DNA of 37,768 nt from Syntrophaceae bacterium UBA2210. Its GTDB lineage: Bacteria; Desulfobacterota; Syntrophia; Syntrophales; UBA2210. Shown piece by piece: positions 9,542 to 17,531 of the stretch. Positions within the stretch are counted from its first letter, which is position 1. The number at the start of each line of letters is the position of its first letter. The notes beneath the pieces were generated by a model. It was not told where the DNA came from. It searched no databases and saw only the letters and a list, made by a program, of their open reading frames with translations. The position numbers were made by a program, and so were the translations under genes. The stretch covers positions 1-37,768 of the forward strand of contig DCUQ01000018.1 in assembly GCA_002327865.1 (NCBI GenBank). Reading direction: 5' to 3'.

Positions 9542-9937
9542 ATGGGCAAAAAGGTGCTTGTTGTCGATGACGATCCTGACATTGTAACGTTTGTCGTAAC
9601 GGTTCTGGAAGAAAACGGCTACACCTCTCTAACGGCCAGGAACGGAGAAGAAGGCATGACCAGGATTGTAGCGGAAAGACCCGACCTGATAATCCTGGAT
9701 GTTCTGATGCCGAAACAGAGTGGTATCAAGATGTATCGCGAATTAAAAGATGACGAATCTCTGAATGCTATCCCAGTTATAGTCCTTTCCGGAATAGCGA
9801 AGAGGACATTTCTCAGGTCCCAGGAGGCTTTAACGGAATTTGGAAGCCAGCCTGTACCGGAGCCCGAGGCATACATAGAAAAACCGGTTGAGCCTGAAGA
9901 ACTGGTGGAGACGATAAAAAATTTGATAATCGAGTAG
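9542..9937 (+). CDS. Single-domain (CheY-like) response regulator
   Basis: A stand-alone receiver domain of 131 residues. The acidic pocket is VVDDDPD (residues 7-13), the phospho-acceptor is Asp53 in IILDVLMP, the switch residue is Ser in VLSG, and the conserved Lys is in YIEKP. Between the VLSG strand and that Lys is a longer-than-usual loop of about 30 residues containing GSQPVPEPEA, so the alpha4 face differs from chemotaxis CheY. GGGGAGGG seven to eight bases before ATG 9542 gives a strong ribosome site. The gene follows the receiver-kinase by 57 nt and is the likely final target of the two kinases. With no output domain it must act by protein contact or as a phosphate relay or sink. Confidence 0.93.
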   Translation: MGKKVLVVDDDPDIVTFVVTVLEENGYTSLTARNGEEGMTRIVAERPDLIILDVLMPKQSGIKMYRELKDDESLNAIPVIVLSGIAKRTFLRSQEALTEFGSQPVPEPEAYIEKPVEPEELVETIKNLIIE

Positions 9938-9990
9938 AAAGCGATGCCGGAATGGAGATGAATTTTTCTGTAGACTGACAAATCAATAGT

Positions 9991-10080
9991 ATTGAAGACC
10001 CCCGCCGCATCATTGCGGAGAATCTCAGACTGTTAAAGAGATTTTCGATTTTATGAGCTGACTGTTCGGTTCAAACACTG
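9991..10080 (+). repeat. Dispersed hairpin repeat, copy 1
   Basis: This stretch contains a small hairpin CCGCA-TCAT-TGCGG (10005-10018) followed by GAATCT, GACTGTTAA, a T-rich run and CTGTTCGGTTCA. The same ordered words occur on the minus strand at 19672-19795. That shared order across roughly 75 aligned bases is unlikely to be chance. It sits in the gap between the response regulator and the stress-protein operon. Confidence 0.55.
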
Positions 10081-10137
10081 CCGGGCATTAAAATCTTGAA
10101 TCTTCGGTTTTAACGGCTTTTATGGGCGATTTCGAGT

Positions 10138-10187
10138 CTTGAAACGGGCTATAATTGTCGGAGAATTTATAACAGATCGTGGAGGGA
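10138..10187 (+). promoter_or_regulatory. Possible promoter for the Usp-Mrp operon
   Basis: A perfect TATAAT (10150-10155) lies about 40 nt before the GTG start of the first stress-protein gene. The base run at the expected -35 distance (CGATTT) is a poor match. GGAGGG closer to the start serves as ribosome site. This is the only intergenic gap before the long operon that ends at 19560, so a promoter is expected here. Confidence 0.35.
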
Positions 10188-10191
10188 AACC

Positions 10192-11082
10192 GTGGAAATA
10201 AAGAAGCTATTGTTTGTTACCCAGTTCGAGGAACTGTGGTTTGATTCCCTGAATTCATTGATGGATCTTAGAAAAACCGGCTTTAATCACGTTGTGTTTA
10301 TCCATGTTATAGAGAGGGATAAGGTGGCACTGCGGCGTGGAAAGGGATACCTCAAGGACGAAGAAGTAAAATTGAAAGAGATAGCCAATGTGCGCTTCAT
10401 CGACTGGGCAGAGACCCTTTATGAACAGGGGATAGAAGTCGGAGCATATATGGTTGTCGGCGATCTGGTTCCCAAAGTTGTTTCCGCCGCTAAGGAAGAG
10501 GGAGTCAACCTTATCGTAGTCGGTCACCATAAGAGGGGTAAAATCGAGGAACTGTACGCTGGTTCCAAGACTCTGGAGCTTCTTAGAAGGGCATCCACAC
10601 CGGTCCTTATACATAAATACATATTGCCTTCCGGAAAAGTAAATGACAAGCCGTTTGAAAGACCGCTTTTCGCCACGGATTGGTCTCATCCATGTGAAGT
10701 AGCTGTAGAATATCTGATAAGTCTGAAAGAAATTATTCAAAAGATAGAAGTAATCCATGTCGCCAGTGAAAAGAGTCTAAAGGGATCTTCGGCAATGGAG
10801 GTTCAGAAAATCCGGAAAGAAAGCAGGCGGAGATTGGATGAAGTGTGTGAAATTTTTTGCGCCAAGGGGATCAATGCAAAGCCGCATCTTTATGTGGGTG
10901 ATGCAGCGGAGCAGATCATAAGGGCGACACACGAGCGCGAAGCCAGCATGGTTGTTGCCGGAACGACGGGGAGGGGACCATGGAGGGAGAGATGGCTGGG
11001 AAGTGTTCCCAGAAAATTGGTCGAACAATCTGAAATTCCGGTCTTATTGATTCCAGCACCCATTGAACAAGACGATAGCTGA
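10192..11082 (+). CDS. Tandem-domain universal stress protein (UspA family)
   Basis: A cytoplasmic protein of 296 residues made of two Usp folds (about 1-145 and 158-291). The second domain has the full ATP-binding signature G-x2-G-x9-G-S, seen as GTTGRG followed by WLGS, and ends in the usual PVLLIP strand. The first domain has GHHKRG followed by AGS, in which the second Gly is replaced by Lys, so only the C-terminal half is likely to bind ATP in the usual way. The start is GTG with GGAGGG eight bases upstream. It is the first of thirteen closely packed genes; the next stress-protein gene begins 6 nt after its stop. A role in modulating the downstream antiporter is inferred from position only. 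Confidence 0.92.
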   Translation: MEIKKLLFVTQFEELWFDSLNSLMDLRKTGFNHVVFIHVIERDKVALRRGKGYLKDEEVKLKEIANVRFIDWAETLYEQGIEVGAYMVVGDLVPKVVSAAKEEGVNLIVVGHHKRGKIEELYAGSKTLELLRRASTPVLIHKYILPSGKVNDKPFERPLFATDWSHPCEVAVEYLISLKEIIQKIEVIHVASEKSLKGSSAMEVQKIRKESRRRLDEVCEIFCAKGINAKPHLYVGDAAEQIIRATHEREASMVVAGTTGRGPWRERWLGSVPRKLVEQSEIPVLLIPAPIEQDDS

Positions 11083-11087
11083 TACAG

Positions 11088-11834
11088 ATGAAATTACTCT
11101 ACACAACTAACCGTAAAGACAGTGATCCCTCTTACGGTCTTAAAGAGACCCTGTTGATTTTAAAGGATGTCGGGTTTAGGGAAGTAGTGTATCTACAGAC
11201 AACCCCCGGTGACGAGAGACTCAAAGACCTGTCAGGAACGGGGATTACGTACGGGATACTGGTGGAAGAGACACTGTCTCTGCAACGGATCTTGAATACA
11301 GCCTCAAAGGAAAGTGTTTCACTCGTTATCGCCGATTTCGACAGGGCTATACAGAAACCCTCCCGCAGTTTTCTTATAAGGGGTCTGATCAGGAAAACTT
11401 CCGTTCCTGTTCTGGTCCTCAATAATATACCGGCGCAAGGTGACAGTTTGTTCGAACATATTATCTTCCCAACGGACTGGTCTCCGGCCTCTGAGAAGGC
11501 CTTGGCCTATCTGCTGGGATTCAGCGCGATAATTAAAAGACTGGATATCGTAAATGTTATAAACGGGAAGCTGACTGTGAGGGATATACGGGAGCTGAAG
11601 GAAAAGCTTATTCGAACGCGTAAGACGTGTCTGAGTGAAAAAATAGATGCCGAATCGCATGTTTATGCCGGAAGCATCCCGGAAGAGACAATAAAGGCCT
11701 CTGAGGATTACAAGGCCACCCTCATAATTCTTGGAATTTCGTCAAAGAAGCCCTTCTATAAACGGATATTCAGGAAGAATTTATCCTTCCGGATTGCAAT
11801 GGCGGCGGCGGTGCCGGTTCTTATCGTACCATAA
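11088..11834 (+). CDS. Second universal stress protein, degenerate nucleotide motif
   Basis: A 248-residue protein with two shortened Usp-type domains. Each ends in the family's last strand (PVLVLN and PVLIVP), and an HIIFPTDWSPASEKAL segment opens the second domain, as in the upstream protein (FATDWSHPCEVAV). Neither half shows the G-x2-G-x9-G-S/T nucleotide motif: the C-terminal loop reads LGISSKKPFYKR. It is probably a non-ATP-binding Usp, perhaps pairing with the first one. It starts 6 nt after the first Usp with no clear ribosome site, suggesting translational coupling, and ends 14 nt before the antiporter subunit E gene. Confidence 0.88.
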   Translation: MKLLYTTNRKDSDPSYGLKETLLILKDVGFREVVYLQTTPGDERLKDLSGTGITYGILVEETLSLQRILNTASKESVSLVIADFDRAIQKPSRSFLIRGLIRKTSVPVLVLNNIPAQGDSLFEHIIFPTDWSPASEKALAYLLGFSAIIKRLDIVNVINGKLTVRDIRELKEKLIRTRKTCLSEKIDAESHVYAGSIPEETIKASEDYKATLIILGISSKKPFYKRIFRKNLSFRIAMAAAVPVLIVP

Positions 11835-11848
11835 AAAGGATTTGATCT

Positions 11849-12571
11849 ATGGAAGTAACTCTCCTGATACAGTCTACCGATGATTCGTTTCGTATTCTTG
11901 AAAGTGCCAGAAAACAGGCGGAAGGATTATTGGATTCCGCGGTCAGGTTGACATCCGAAACGCGGCGGGTAGAGAAAAAAAACATAGAAGCCATCTTCAA
12001 AGGTGCGCAGGAGGCAAAATCCGGCCTTGAGAATTTTATCGCCACCTTTTTTATGCTGTTTATATTCTGGGTCTTATTATCGGGGAAATTCGATTTGTTT
12101 CATCTTACCATCGGGTTTATCTGCTCCATTGTTGTCGCCCAATTAACACATGATCTACTTTTCGCCAATGTGCGTGTAGGGGAAATATGGGTAATAGTCT
12201 GGCGCTTTATTGCTTACATACCGTGGCTTACCTGTCAGATAATACAAGCCAATATATATGTTGCTTATCTTGCCCTGTCTCCGAAAATGCCGATAGATCC
12301 TCAAATCCTCCGGTTCAGAACAAAGCTGGAGAGTGATATTTCATGGGTGACACTTGCAAATTCCATTACGCTTACACCGGGAACAATCACTATGGATATT
12401 AAAAATGGCGAGTTCTTCGTACACGCCCTGGACAGAAAAGTTGCCGATGATCTCCATGCCGGGGATATGGAAGACAGGGTCGCCCATATATTTATGGAAG
12501 CGGACCATATCTACATACAGGATGCCCTGGATGTGGCAAGGATATACTTGGCACTGAGAAAGTGGGAATAG
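11849..12571 (+). CDS. mrpE: Mrp/Mnh-type antiporter subunit E with soluble N-terminal extension
   Basis: Residues about 64-195 match MrpE. Three membrane helices (about 64-80, 84-102, 112-136) are followed by the conserved stretch NSITLTPGT and the strand GEFFVHALD. The protein is 240 residues against roughly 160 for the family. About 62 residues precede the first membrane helix, rich in Glu, Lys, Arg and Ala and probably helical (LESARKQAEGLLDSAVRL), and about 45 residues follow the usual end. AAGGA seven bases before ATG 11849 supports the long form. The extension is cytoplasmic by topology and could be where the stress proteins or kinases act; that is a guess. It ends with TAG, just before subunit B. 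Confidence 0.9.
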   Translation: MEVTLLIQSTDDSFRILESARKQAEGLLDSAVRLTSETRRVEKKNIEAIFKGAQEAKSGLENFIATFFMLFIFWVLLSGKFDLFHLTIGFICSIVVAQLTHDLLFANVRVGEIWVIVWRFIAYIPWLTCQIIQANIYVAYLALSPKMPIDPQILRFRTKLESDISWVTLANSITLTPGTITMDIKNGEFFVHALDRKVADDLHAGDMEDRVAHIFMEADHIYIQDALDVARIYLALRKWE

Positions 12572-12573
12572 AG

Positions 12574-13044
12574 ATGATACGTTCCAGTGAAAATATAATT
12601 GTAAGAACGGTATCGAGAATTCTTATACCATTTATCCAGCTTTTTGCCCTTTATGTTATTGCTCATGGTCATTACAGCCCCGGTGGAGGCTTCCAGGGAG
12701 GCGTTATACTGGGGGCAAGCCTGGTGCTGTTGCTTATAACCTACGGGCCTCAGGGTACGATAGGGTATATGAAGGGAAAGAGCATATCGGTATTCAGCAG
12801 CCTGGGTGTTCTTATATATTCGGGAATAGGGGTCATATGCATGCTTCTTCTCGGGAACTATCTCGATTACGGGAAATTGTCCGTATTGTTGCATGTGATA
12901 CCCGCTGAAGCGAGATCGCTGGGTATTCTGGGTGTTGAGGCAGGTGTAGGGTTTACGGTGATGGCTATTATGTTTTCGATATTTTTCGATATCTCATCAG
13001 GCGGAGAGCCGCCTGATAATGAGAAGAAATATCCCCCGATATGA
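12574..13044 (+). CDS. mrpB: Mrp/Mnh-type antiporter subunit B
   Basis: Membrane protein of about 156 residues with four predicted helices. The sequence ALYVIAHGHYSPGGGFQGGV is the family signature (HGHxxPGGGFQGG). Near the C-terminus LGVEAGVGFTVMAIMFSIFF forms the last helix. The likely start is ATG 12574, directly after the E stop; an in-frame GTG at 12562 would overlap gene E. In most Mrp operons B lies between A and C, whereas here it lies between E and F. Subunit B contributes to the multi-subunit membrane complex that exchanges Na+ or another cation for protons. Confidence 0.93.
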   Translation: MIRSSENIIVRTVSRILIPFIQLFALYVIAHGHYSPGGGFQGGVILGASLVLLLITYGPQGTIGYMKGKSISVFSSLGVLIYSGIGVICMLLLGNYLDYGKLSVLLHVIPAEARSLGILGVEAGVGFTVMAIMFSIFFDISSGGEPPDNEKKYPPI

Positions 13045-13050
13045 GGAGTA

Positions 13051-13320
13051 ATGATGAGCACTTTTTTTCTAGCCGCAGGTCTTGGATTATGCATCCTGGT
13101 CTTTTTTGTCCTGTACCGCGTTGTCTTCGGGCCGGGAGTCTTTAACAGAATTGCAGCCATTTCGGCTATTGGAACCAAGACCCTCATCATATTGCTTATT
13201 ATGGGGTTTGTTTACGACAGGGTGGAGATGTTTGTAGATATCAGCATGGTCTATGCCCTGCTCAACTTTATCGGCGTCCTGGCTGCGGCCAAGTTCCTGG
13301 GAATGGAGACAAGATCATGA
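13051..13320 (+). CDS. mrpF: Mrp/Mnh-type antiporter subunit F
   Basis: An 89-residue, three-helix membrane protein. The short loop motif VVFGPGVFNRIAAISAIGTK matches MrpF, where a Gly-Pro segment after the first helix is followed by an Arg. The last helix carries DISMVYALLNFIGVLAAAKF. GAGGAG precedes a double ATG (13051 and 13054). The gene starts 6 nt after subunit B and its stop overlaps the start of subunit G by 4 nt. Confidence 0.92.
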   Translation: MMSTFFLAAGLGLCILVFFVLYRVVFGPGVFNRIAAISAIGTKTLIILLIMGFVYDRVEMFVDISMVYALLNFIGVLAAAKFLGMETRS

Positions 13321-13646
13321 TAAGCGGGGTGATTATATTATCTGTAATATTCATGCTGGCCGGCATCTTCTTTTTTGTCACGGCGACCGTAGGGATACTT
13401 CGTTTCCCCGATTTTTTCACCAGGCTTCATGCGACCGGTAAGGGGGATACACTGGCTGTTCTCCTGTGTCTTATCAGCCTTGCCATCTATGAGGGATTCT
13501 CCCTGACCGCCCTGAAAATAGTTTTTATAGCGGTATTCATGGCCCTTGCCCAGCCGGCCGCGACCCATGCAATCTCCGGGGCGGCATTGCGAGGGGGGAT
13601 GCAACCCTGGATGAAAGGAGAAAAAGAAAATGATTCCGGTATTTGA
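13317..13646 (+). CDS. mrpG: Mrp/Mnh-type antiporter subunit G
   Basis: A 109-residue membrane protein with three helices. The motif GILRFPDFFTRLHATGKGDTL is the MrpG signature (LRFPDxxxRxHAxxKxxTLG). ALAQPAATHAISGAA in the last third is also typical of the family. It overlaps subunit F by 4 nt (ATGA) and the next gene by 17 nt, so the cluster is translationally coupled here. Confidence 0.94.
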   Translation: MISGVIILSVIFMLAGIFFFVTATVGILRFPDFFTRLHATGKGDTLAVLLCLISLAIYEGFSLTALKIVFIAVFMALAQPAATHAISGAALRGGMQPWMKGEKENDSGI

Positions 13647-13875
13647 TATCGTTATACTTCTTTTCGTGATGATATGCGCCATAGCCGCAATCACCGTAAA
13701 AGATCTCCTCAGTGCAGTAATGATTCTAGGGGCTTACAGTTTTTTCATGTGCCTGATATGGGCGGAGATGGGCGCCGTCGACGTCGCTTTTACGGAGGCT
13801 TCCGTCAGCGCCGGCATAGGAACCGTTCTGTTGATCGCCGCGGTATACAGGACAACCAGGAGGTCGAGCGATTGA
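13630..13875 (+). CDS. MbhD/DUF4040-like antiporter subunit (MrpA C-terminal piece)
   Basis: An 81-residue, three-helix protein resembling the DUF4040/MbhD unit. That unit is a C-terminal part of large MrpA proteins and a separate small subunit in Mbh hydrogenases. The characteristic run is DLLSAVMILGAYSFFMCLIW followed by EMGAVDVAFTEASVSAGIGT, where the acidic residues in membrane helices fit a proton or ion path. It overlaps subunit G by 17 nt. The next gene starts inside its stop codon region (TTGA). Confidence 0.88.
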   Translation: MIPVFDIVILLFVMICAIAAITVKDLLSAVMILGAYSFFMCLIWAEMGAVDVAFTEASVSAGIGTVLLIAAVYRTTRRSSD

Positions 13876-14150
13876 AATTGTTAAACCTGATTGTTGTGAT
13901 AATTACCGGGGCTGTTCTTATTTACGGGACTATCGACATGCCCGGATGGGGGGACGCAAATTCACCCGCGAGTCTTCATGTCTCTCCGCGGTATATAACA
14001 AAAACGTTTGAAGAAACGGCCACGCCCAACATGGTAACCTCCGTACTGGCCGACTACAGGTCTTACGATACCCTTGGCGAAACAACGGTAATCTTTACGG
14101 CCGGAATGGCATGTATTCTGCTTTTGAGAAGGAAACGTAACGGGTCATGA
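13872..14150 (+). CDS. MbhE-like antiporter subunit
   Basis: A small membrane protein of 92 residues with one N-terminal and one C-terminal helix and a conserved middle: SPRYITKTFEETATPNMVTS followed by VLADYRSYDTLGETTVIF. This pattern (PNxVTxVLxDYRxxDTLGE) is that of the MbhE unit, the last part of large MrpA proteins. TTG 13872 is the likely start: AGGAGG lies eight bases upstream and the TTGA overlaps the stop of the preceding gene. With the MbhD-like gene it shows a split-A arrangement as in Mbh-type operons. Confidence 0.87.
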   Translation: MKLLNLIVVIITGAVLIYGTIDMPGWGDANSPASLHVSPRYITKTFEETATPNMVTSVLADYRSYDTLGETTVIFTAGMACILLLRRKRNGS

Positions 14151-14527
14151 TTGATTTTATTATCAGCAAGTACAATTACTGGATATATATCGTTCTGATG
14201 ATGATCGGTTTCTACGCCATGATCGGCAAAAAGAATCTTATAAAGAAGATTATCGGCATGAACATTTTTCAGACGGCGATCATTCTCTTCTATATCTCCA
14301 TCGGATGCAAGAGAGGCGGTACCCTGCCGATTCTTGAAAATGTTCACGGACATGCCGAACATGTTATACAGGCCTCTGCTTATGTAAACCCCTTACCACA
14401 TGTACTCATGCTGACGGCTATTGTTGTTATGGTTGCGACACTGGGTGTTGCCCTTGCCATAGCCATAATGATCTACAGGGAACATCATACTCTCGAGGAA
14501 GATGAGATTCTAAAGGATATTACATGA
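14147..14527 (+). CDS. mrpC: Mrp/Mnh-type antiporter subunit C (NuoK-like)
   Basis: A 126-residue, three-helix protein of the MrpC/NuoK family. IGFYAMIGKKNLIKKIIGMN at residues about 21-40 is the family's first conserved block, and PLPHVLMLTAIVVMVATLGV corresponds to the third helix with its Pro-His-Leu-Thr-Ala-Ile-Val-Val signature. It overlaps the MbhE-like gene by 4 nt and the next antiporter gene by 4 nt. It is expected to sit between the small subunits and the first large antiporter-like subunit. Confidence 0.93.
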   Translation: MIDFIISKYNYWIYIVLMMIGFYAMIGKKNLIKKIIGMNIFQTAIILFYISIGCKRGGTLPILENVHGHAEHVIQASAYVNPLPHVLMLTAIVVMVATLGVALAIAIMIYREHHTLEEDEILKDIT

Positions 14528-16014
14528 TAGAACAGGCGCCTGTCCTGATAGTAGTAATTCCATTAATTTCCGCTTTTTTAACGCCCCTTATCGGATGGGG
14601 GAAAAAAGAGCTATGCTATCCGTGGGTCATCCTGTCCCTTGCCCTTTCGGGCTTATGCACCATTATTACATTTCTGACAGTCATTGAGACGGGAACCATT
14701 CACTATCATATGGGGGGCTGGCTTCCGCCATGGGGTATAGAGTATGTGGTCGATCATTTAAGCGCCTTTGTCCTCGCAATCATCTCTTTCATAAGTTTAA
14801 CCGCCGCTGTCTATTCCAAAGAAAGTGTAAAACAGGAGTTATCTGAAAAGACCGTATATTTTTATACCGTTTTCCTTCTGCAGGTCACCGGATTTTTAGG
14901 CATTGTCGTTACAGGAGATATGTTCAATCTCTATGTATTTCTCGAAATAGCATCACTCTCGGGATATGCCCTGATAGCGGTAGGTGGAAAGGGAGCACCC
15001 CTGGCCGGTTTCAGATATTTGATTATGGGAACTGTCGGAGCTTCTTTTTATCTGCTGGGAGTGGGTTACCTCTATATGGCAACCGGTTCACTTAATATGG
15101 CCGATCTTGCCGGACGGTTGCCGGGTCTCTACGACAGCAAGGTAATCCTGGTCGCTTTTACTTTCTTTACAGTAGGCGTGGCTATAAAGATGGCTCTTTT
15201 CCCTTTTCACGGCTGGCTTCCCGACGCATATGAAAAGGCGCCGTCATCTGTGAGTACGCTTCTTGCTCCACTGATGACTAAAGTCGCGACATACGTGATG
15301 ATCAGAATTATATTCACCGTCTTCAGTCCATATTTTTCAATTGAGACGCTGCCGTTTATGGCAATTCTTTCATGGATAGCCGCTGCTGCCATACTATATG
15401 GCGCATTTATGGCCTTGGCCCAGACCGATTTAAAGAGAATGCTGGTCTATATTCTGGTAAGCGAGGTGGGATACCTGGCGTTGGGTATCGGGCTTGCCAA
15501 CAGAAACGGATTTACCGGAACCGTTCTTCACATAATGAATGATGCCTGCATGATGGTTGCCCTTTTCATGATTGCCGGCGCTATTTCGTACCGTTGCGGT
15601 AATATAGCAATTTCTCAATTCAGGAATCTTCACAGAAAAATGCCGTTTACTATGGGGGCATTTGTCGTAGTCGGGTTTTCCGTAGTGGGAATTCCGCCGA
15701 GCTGTGGGTTTTTCAGTAAATGGTACCTTATTCTCGGTGCCGTTGATGCCGGTCAGTGGGTTCAAGCCGGCGTGCTGGTGTTGAGCAGTCTTTTAAACGC
15801 GATACTGTTCTTCAGGGTTATTGAATACGCGTACATCGAACCGAGAGACGGGCAAAACAGCGTAAAAAAGCCATCAACTGTTGCCTGTGAAGAAGCTCCG
15901 TTAAGTATGCTTGTACCGATAATCGGTTTTGCCACGTTAGAAATTTTGCTGGGTTTGCTCAGTGGTTTGATTATTGCCACCGTAATAAATTTTACCGTTC
16001 CGGTATGTTTTTGA
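14524..16014 (+). CDS. mrpD: Mrp subunit D-like proton/cation antiporter (first)
   Basis: A 496-residue polytopic protein of the NuoL/M/N (Proton_antipo_M) family with about 14 helices. Key charged residues for ion movement are present: Glu141 in YVFLEIASLSGY (TM5), Lys222 in VAIKMALFPFHGW (TM7) and Lys253 in the TM8 region (APLMTKVATY). The conserved FHGWLPDAY motif follows TM7. This set matches a competent antiporter subunit and it directly follows subunit C, the usual place of MrpD. It starts 4 nt inside subunit C and ends with TGA 23 nt before the next large subunit gene. Confidence 0.94.
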   Translation: MIEQAPVLIVVIPLISAFLTPLIGWGKKELCYPWVILSLALSGLCTIITFLTVIETGTIHYHMGGWLPPWGIEYVVDHLSAFVLAIISFISLTAAVYSKESVKQELSEKTVYFYTVFLLQVTGFLGIVVTGDMFNLYVFLEIASLSGYALIAVGGKGAPLAGFRYLIMGTVGASFYLLGVGYLYMATGSLNMADLAGRLPGLYDSKVILVAFTFFTVGVAIKMALFPFHGWLPDAYEKAPSSVSTLLAPLMTKVATYVMIRIIFTVFSPYFSIETLPFMAILSWIAAAAILYGAFMALAQTDLKRMLVYILVSEVGYLALGIGLANRNGFTGTVLHIMNDACMMVALFMIAGAISYRCGNIAISQFRNLHRKMPFTMGAFVVVGFSVVGIPPSCGFFSKWYLILGAVDAGQWVQAGVLVLSSLLNAILFFRVIEYAYIEPRDGQNSVKKPSTVACEEAPLSMLVPIIGFATLEILLGLLSGLIIATVINFTVPVCF

Positions 16015-16037
16015 AACATTAGCAAGAGGAGTGTTAC

Positions 16038-17531
16038 ATGGGGGGAGTTATTTCGGTAAAACCACTTTTAGCTGTTCTCATCACTATCTCGGCGGCTTTG
16101 CTGATTATCTTTACCGGTGAGAGAAACAGGAATCTTCGCGAGCTCTGGACCCTCCTTGCCTCGGTTCTTAATTTTTCCGTTGTCATCTCCATGGTTCCCC
16201 CTGTTCTGAATGGAGCGGTAATACAGTATACCGATATTTTGTTGACACCGGGGATCTTTCTGCAATTCAGGGTTGACGCACTCGGGATGTTTTTCGGTGT
16301 CCTGGCCTCGTTCTTGTGGATTGTGACATCGGTCTATTCAATAGGTTATGTCAGGAGTCTGGATGAGCATGCCCAGACGAGGTATTTCTTCAATTTTGCG
16401 TTCTCTATTGCCGCTACAATGGGTGTCGCGTTCGCCGGAAACTTGTTAACCCTCTTCATTTTTTATGAGATACTTACAGTTGCCACCTGGCCCCTGGTTT
16501 ACCACAAAGAAACCAGAGAAGCGGTAATGGCCGGCAGGAAATACCTCGTATATACACTCACGGCCGGTATGGCAATCTTGTTCGGCACAATTCTTATCTA
16601 CAGCATCGCGGGGACAACCGATTTCAGACCCGGTGGATTTCTTTCCGGTCATGGCTCGGCCGGTATGCTTCGATTCATCTTTGTTTGCCTTATATTAGGC
16701 TTTGGCGTTAAAGCGGCGATCATGGTCCTGCATGAATGGTTGCCTTCCGCCATGATAGCTCCGACTCCGGTAAGCGCTCTGCTCCATGCCGTGGCTGTGG
16801 TCAAGGCTGGAGTTTTCGGATGTCTGAAAGTTATTCTCTATGTCTTCGGTCCGGAGCTGCTGCACGAGCTAAATCTGTGGCTGATACTGGCTTATTTTGT
16901 GTCTTTTACCGTTATTGTTTCGGGCATGTATGCACTCGCGCAGGACAACCTCAAAAGAAGACTTGCCTTTTCCACTATCAATAATCTCGCCATAATTATT
17001 ATGGGAGCCGCCATGTTGACATCGAGCGGCATAAAGGGGTCCATATTCCATATGGGTGGCCACGGCTTCATGAAGATCACGCTCTTTTTTGCCGCGGGTG
17101 CAATTTATGTAAAGACACACAAGGAAAATATAAGCGAACTCGACGGAATAGGCAGACAAATGCCGCTCACGATGAGCGCATTCGCAATCGGGGCAATGGG
17201 TATTGCGGGACTTCCCCCTGTATGCGGGTTTATCAGTAAGTGGTATATGGCAATGGGTACGCTCGAAGCACATGAACTTTTTTTCCTGTTTGTTTTGCTT
17301 GTAAGCGCCATGATGGACATTGCCTACTTCTTCCCGATAATCTATAACGCATTCTTTAAGAAACCCAAGGATAATATTATTCGGCGTTTTAATGAGGCCC
17401 CGATGATGATGCTTGTTCCTCTGATGATAACGGCGATTATCTCGGTCATACTGGGCATATTCCCGAATGCCTTCTTTAATTTGTTAAACATAGCCCAGGC
17501 AGCGGCCGGCAAAATACTTGGGGGGATATAA
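16038..17531 (+). CDS. NuoL/M/N-like antiporter subunit (second)
   Basis: A 497-residue membrane protein of the same family as its upstream neighbour, clearly diverged from it. Glu144 (LFIFYEILTVATW), Lys225 (GFGVKAAIMVLHEWLP) and Lys256 (AVAVVKAGVF) keep the TM5 Glu, TM7 Lys and TM8 Lys. The motif PPVCGFISKWYM appears about three quarters of the way along, as in D subunits. AGAGGAG precedes ATG 16038. The stop is followed at once by the small membrane protein gene. Two such subunits in one operon suggest either more than one ion channel in the complex or an MrpA-like role for one of them. Confidence 0.93.
   Translation: MGGVISVKPLLAVLITISAALLIIFTGERNRNLRELWTLLASVLNFSVVISMVPPVLNGAVIQYTDILLTPGIFLQFRVDALGMFFGVLASFLWIVTSVYSIGYVRSLDEHAQTRYFFNFAFSIAATMGVAFAGNLLTLFIFYEILTVATWPLVYHKETREAVMAGRKYLVYTLTAGMAILFGTILIYSIAGTTDFRPGGFLSGHGSAGMLRFIFVCLILGFGVKAAIMVLHEWLPSAMIAPTPVSALLHAVAVVKAGVFGCLKVILYVFGPELLHELNLWLILAYFVSFTVIVSGMYALAQDNLKRRLAFSTINNLAIIIMGAAMLTSSGIKGSIFHMGGHGFMKITLFFAAGAIYVKTHKENISELDGIGRQMPLTMSAFAIGAMGIAGLPPVCGFISKWYMAMGTLEAHELFFLFVLLVSAMMDIAYFFPIIYNAFFKKPKDNIIRRFNEAPMMMLVPLMITAIISVILGIFPNAFFNLLNIAQAAAGKILGGI

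Noticed and set aside
12354..12557. Plus-strand frame inside mrpE
   Set aside because: It lies wholly within mrpE in another frame and has no features of its own.
12562..12573. GTG at 12562 as start of mrpB
   Set aside because: It lies inside the end of mrpE and has no ribosome site; ATG 12574 directly after the stop is better.
13674..13871. Arg/His-rich extension upstream of the MbhE-like protein
   Set aside because: It is the shadow of the MbhD-like gene in another frame; the true start is TTG 13872 with AGGAGG upstream.
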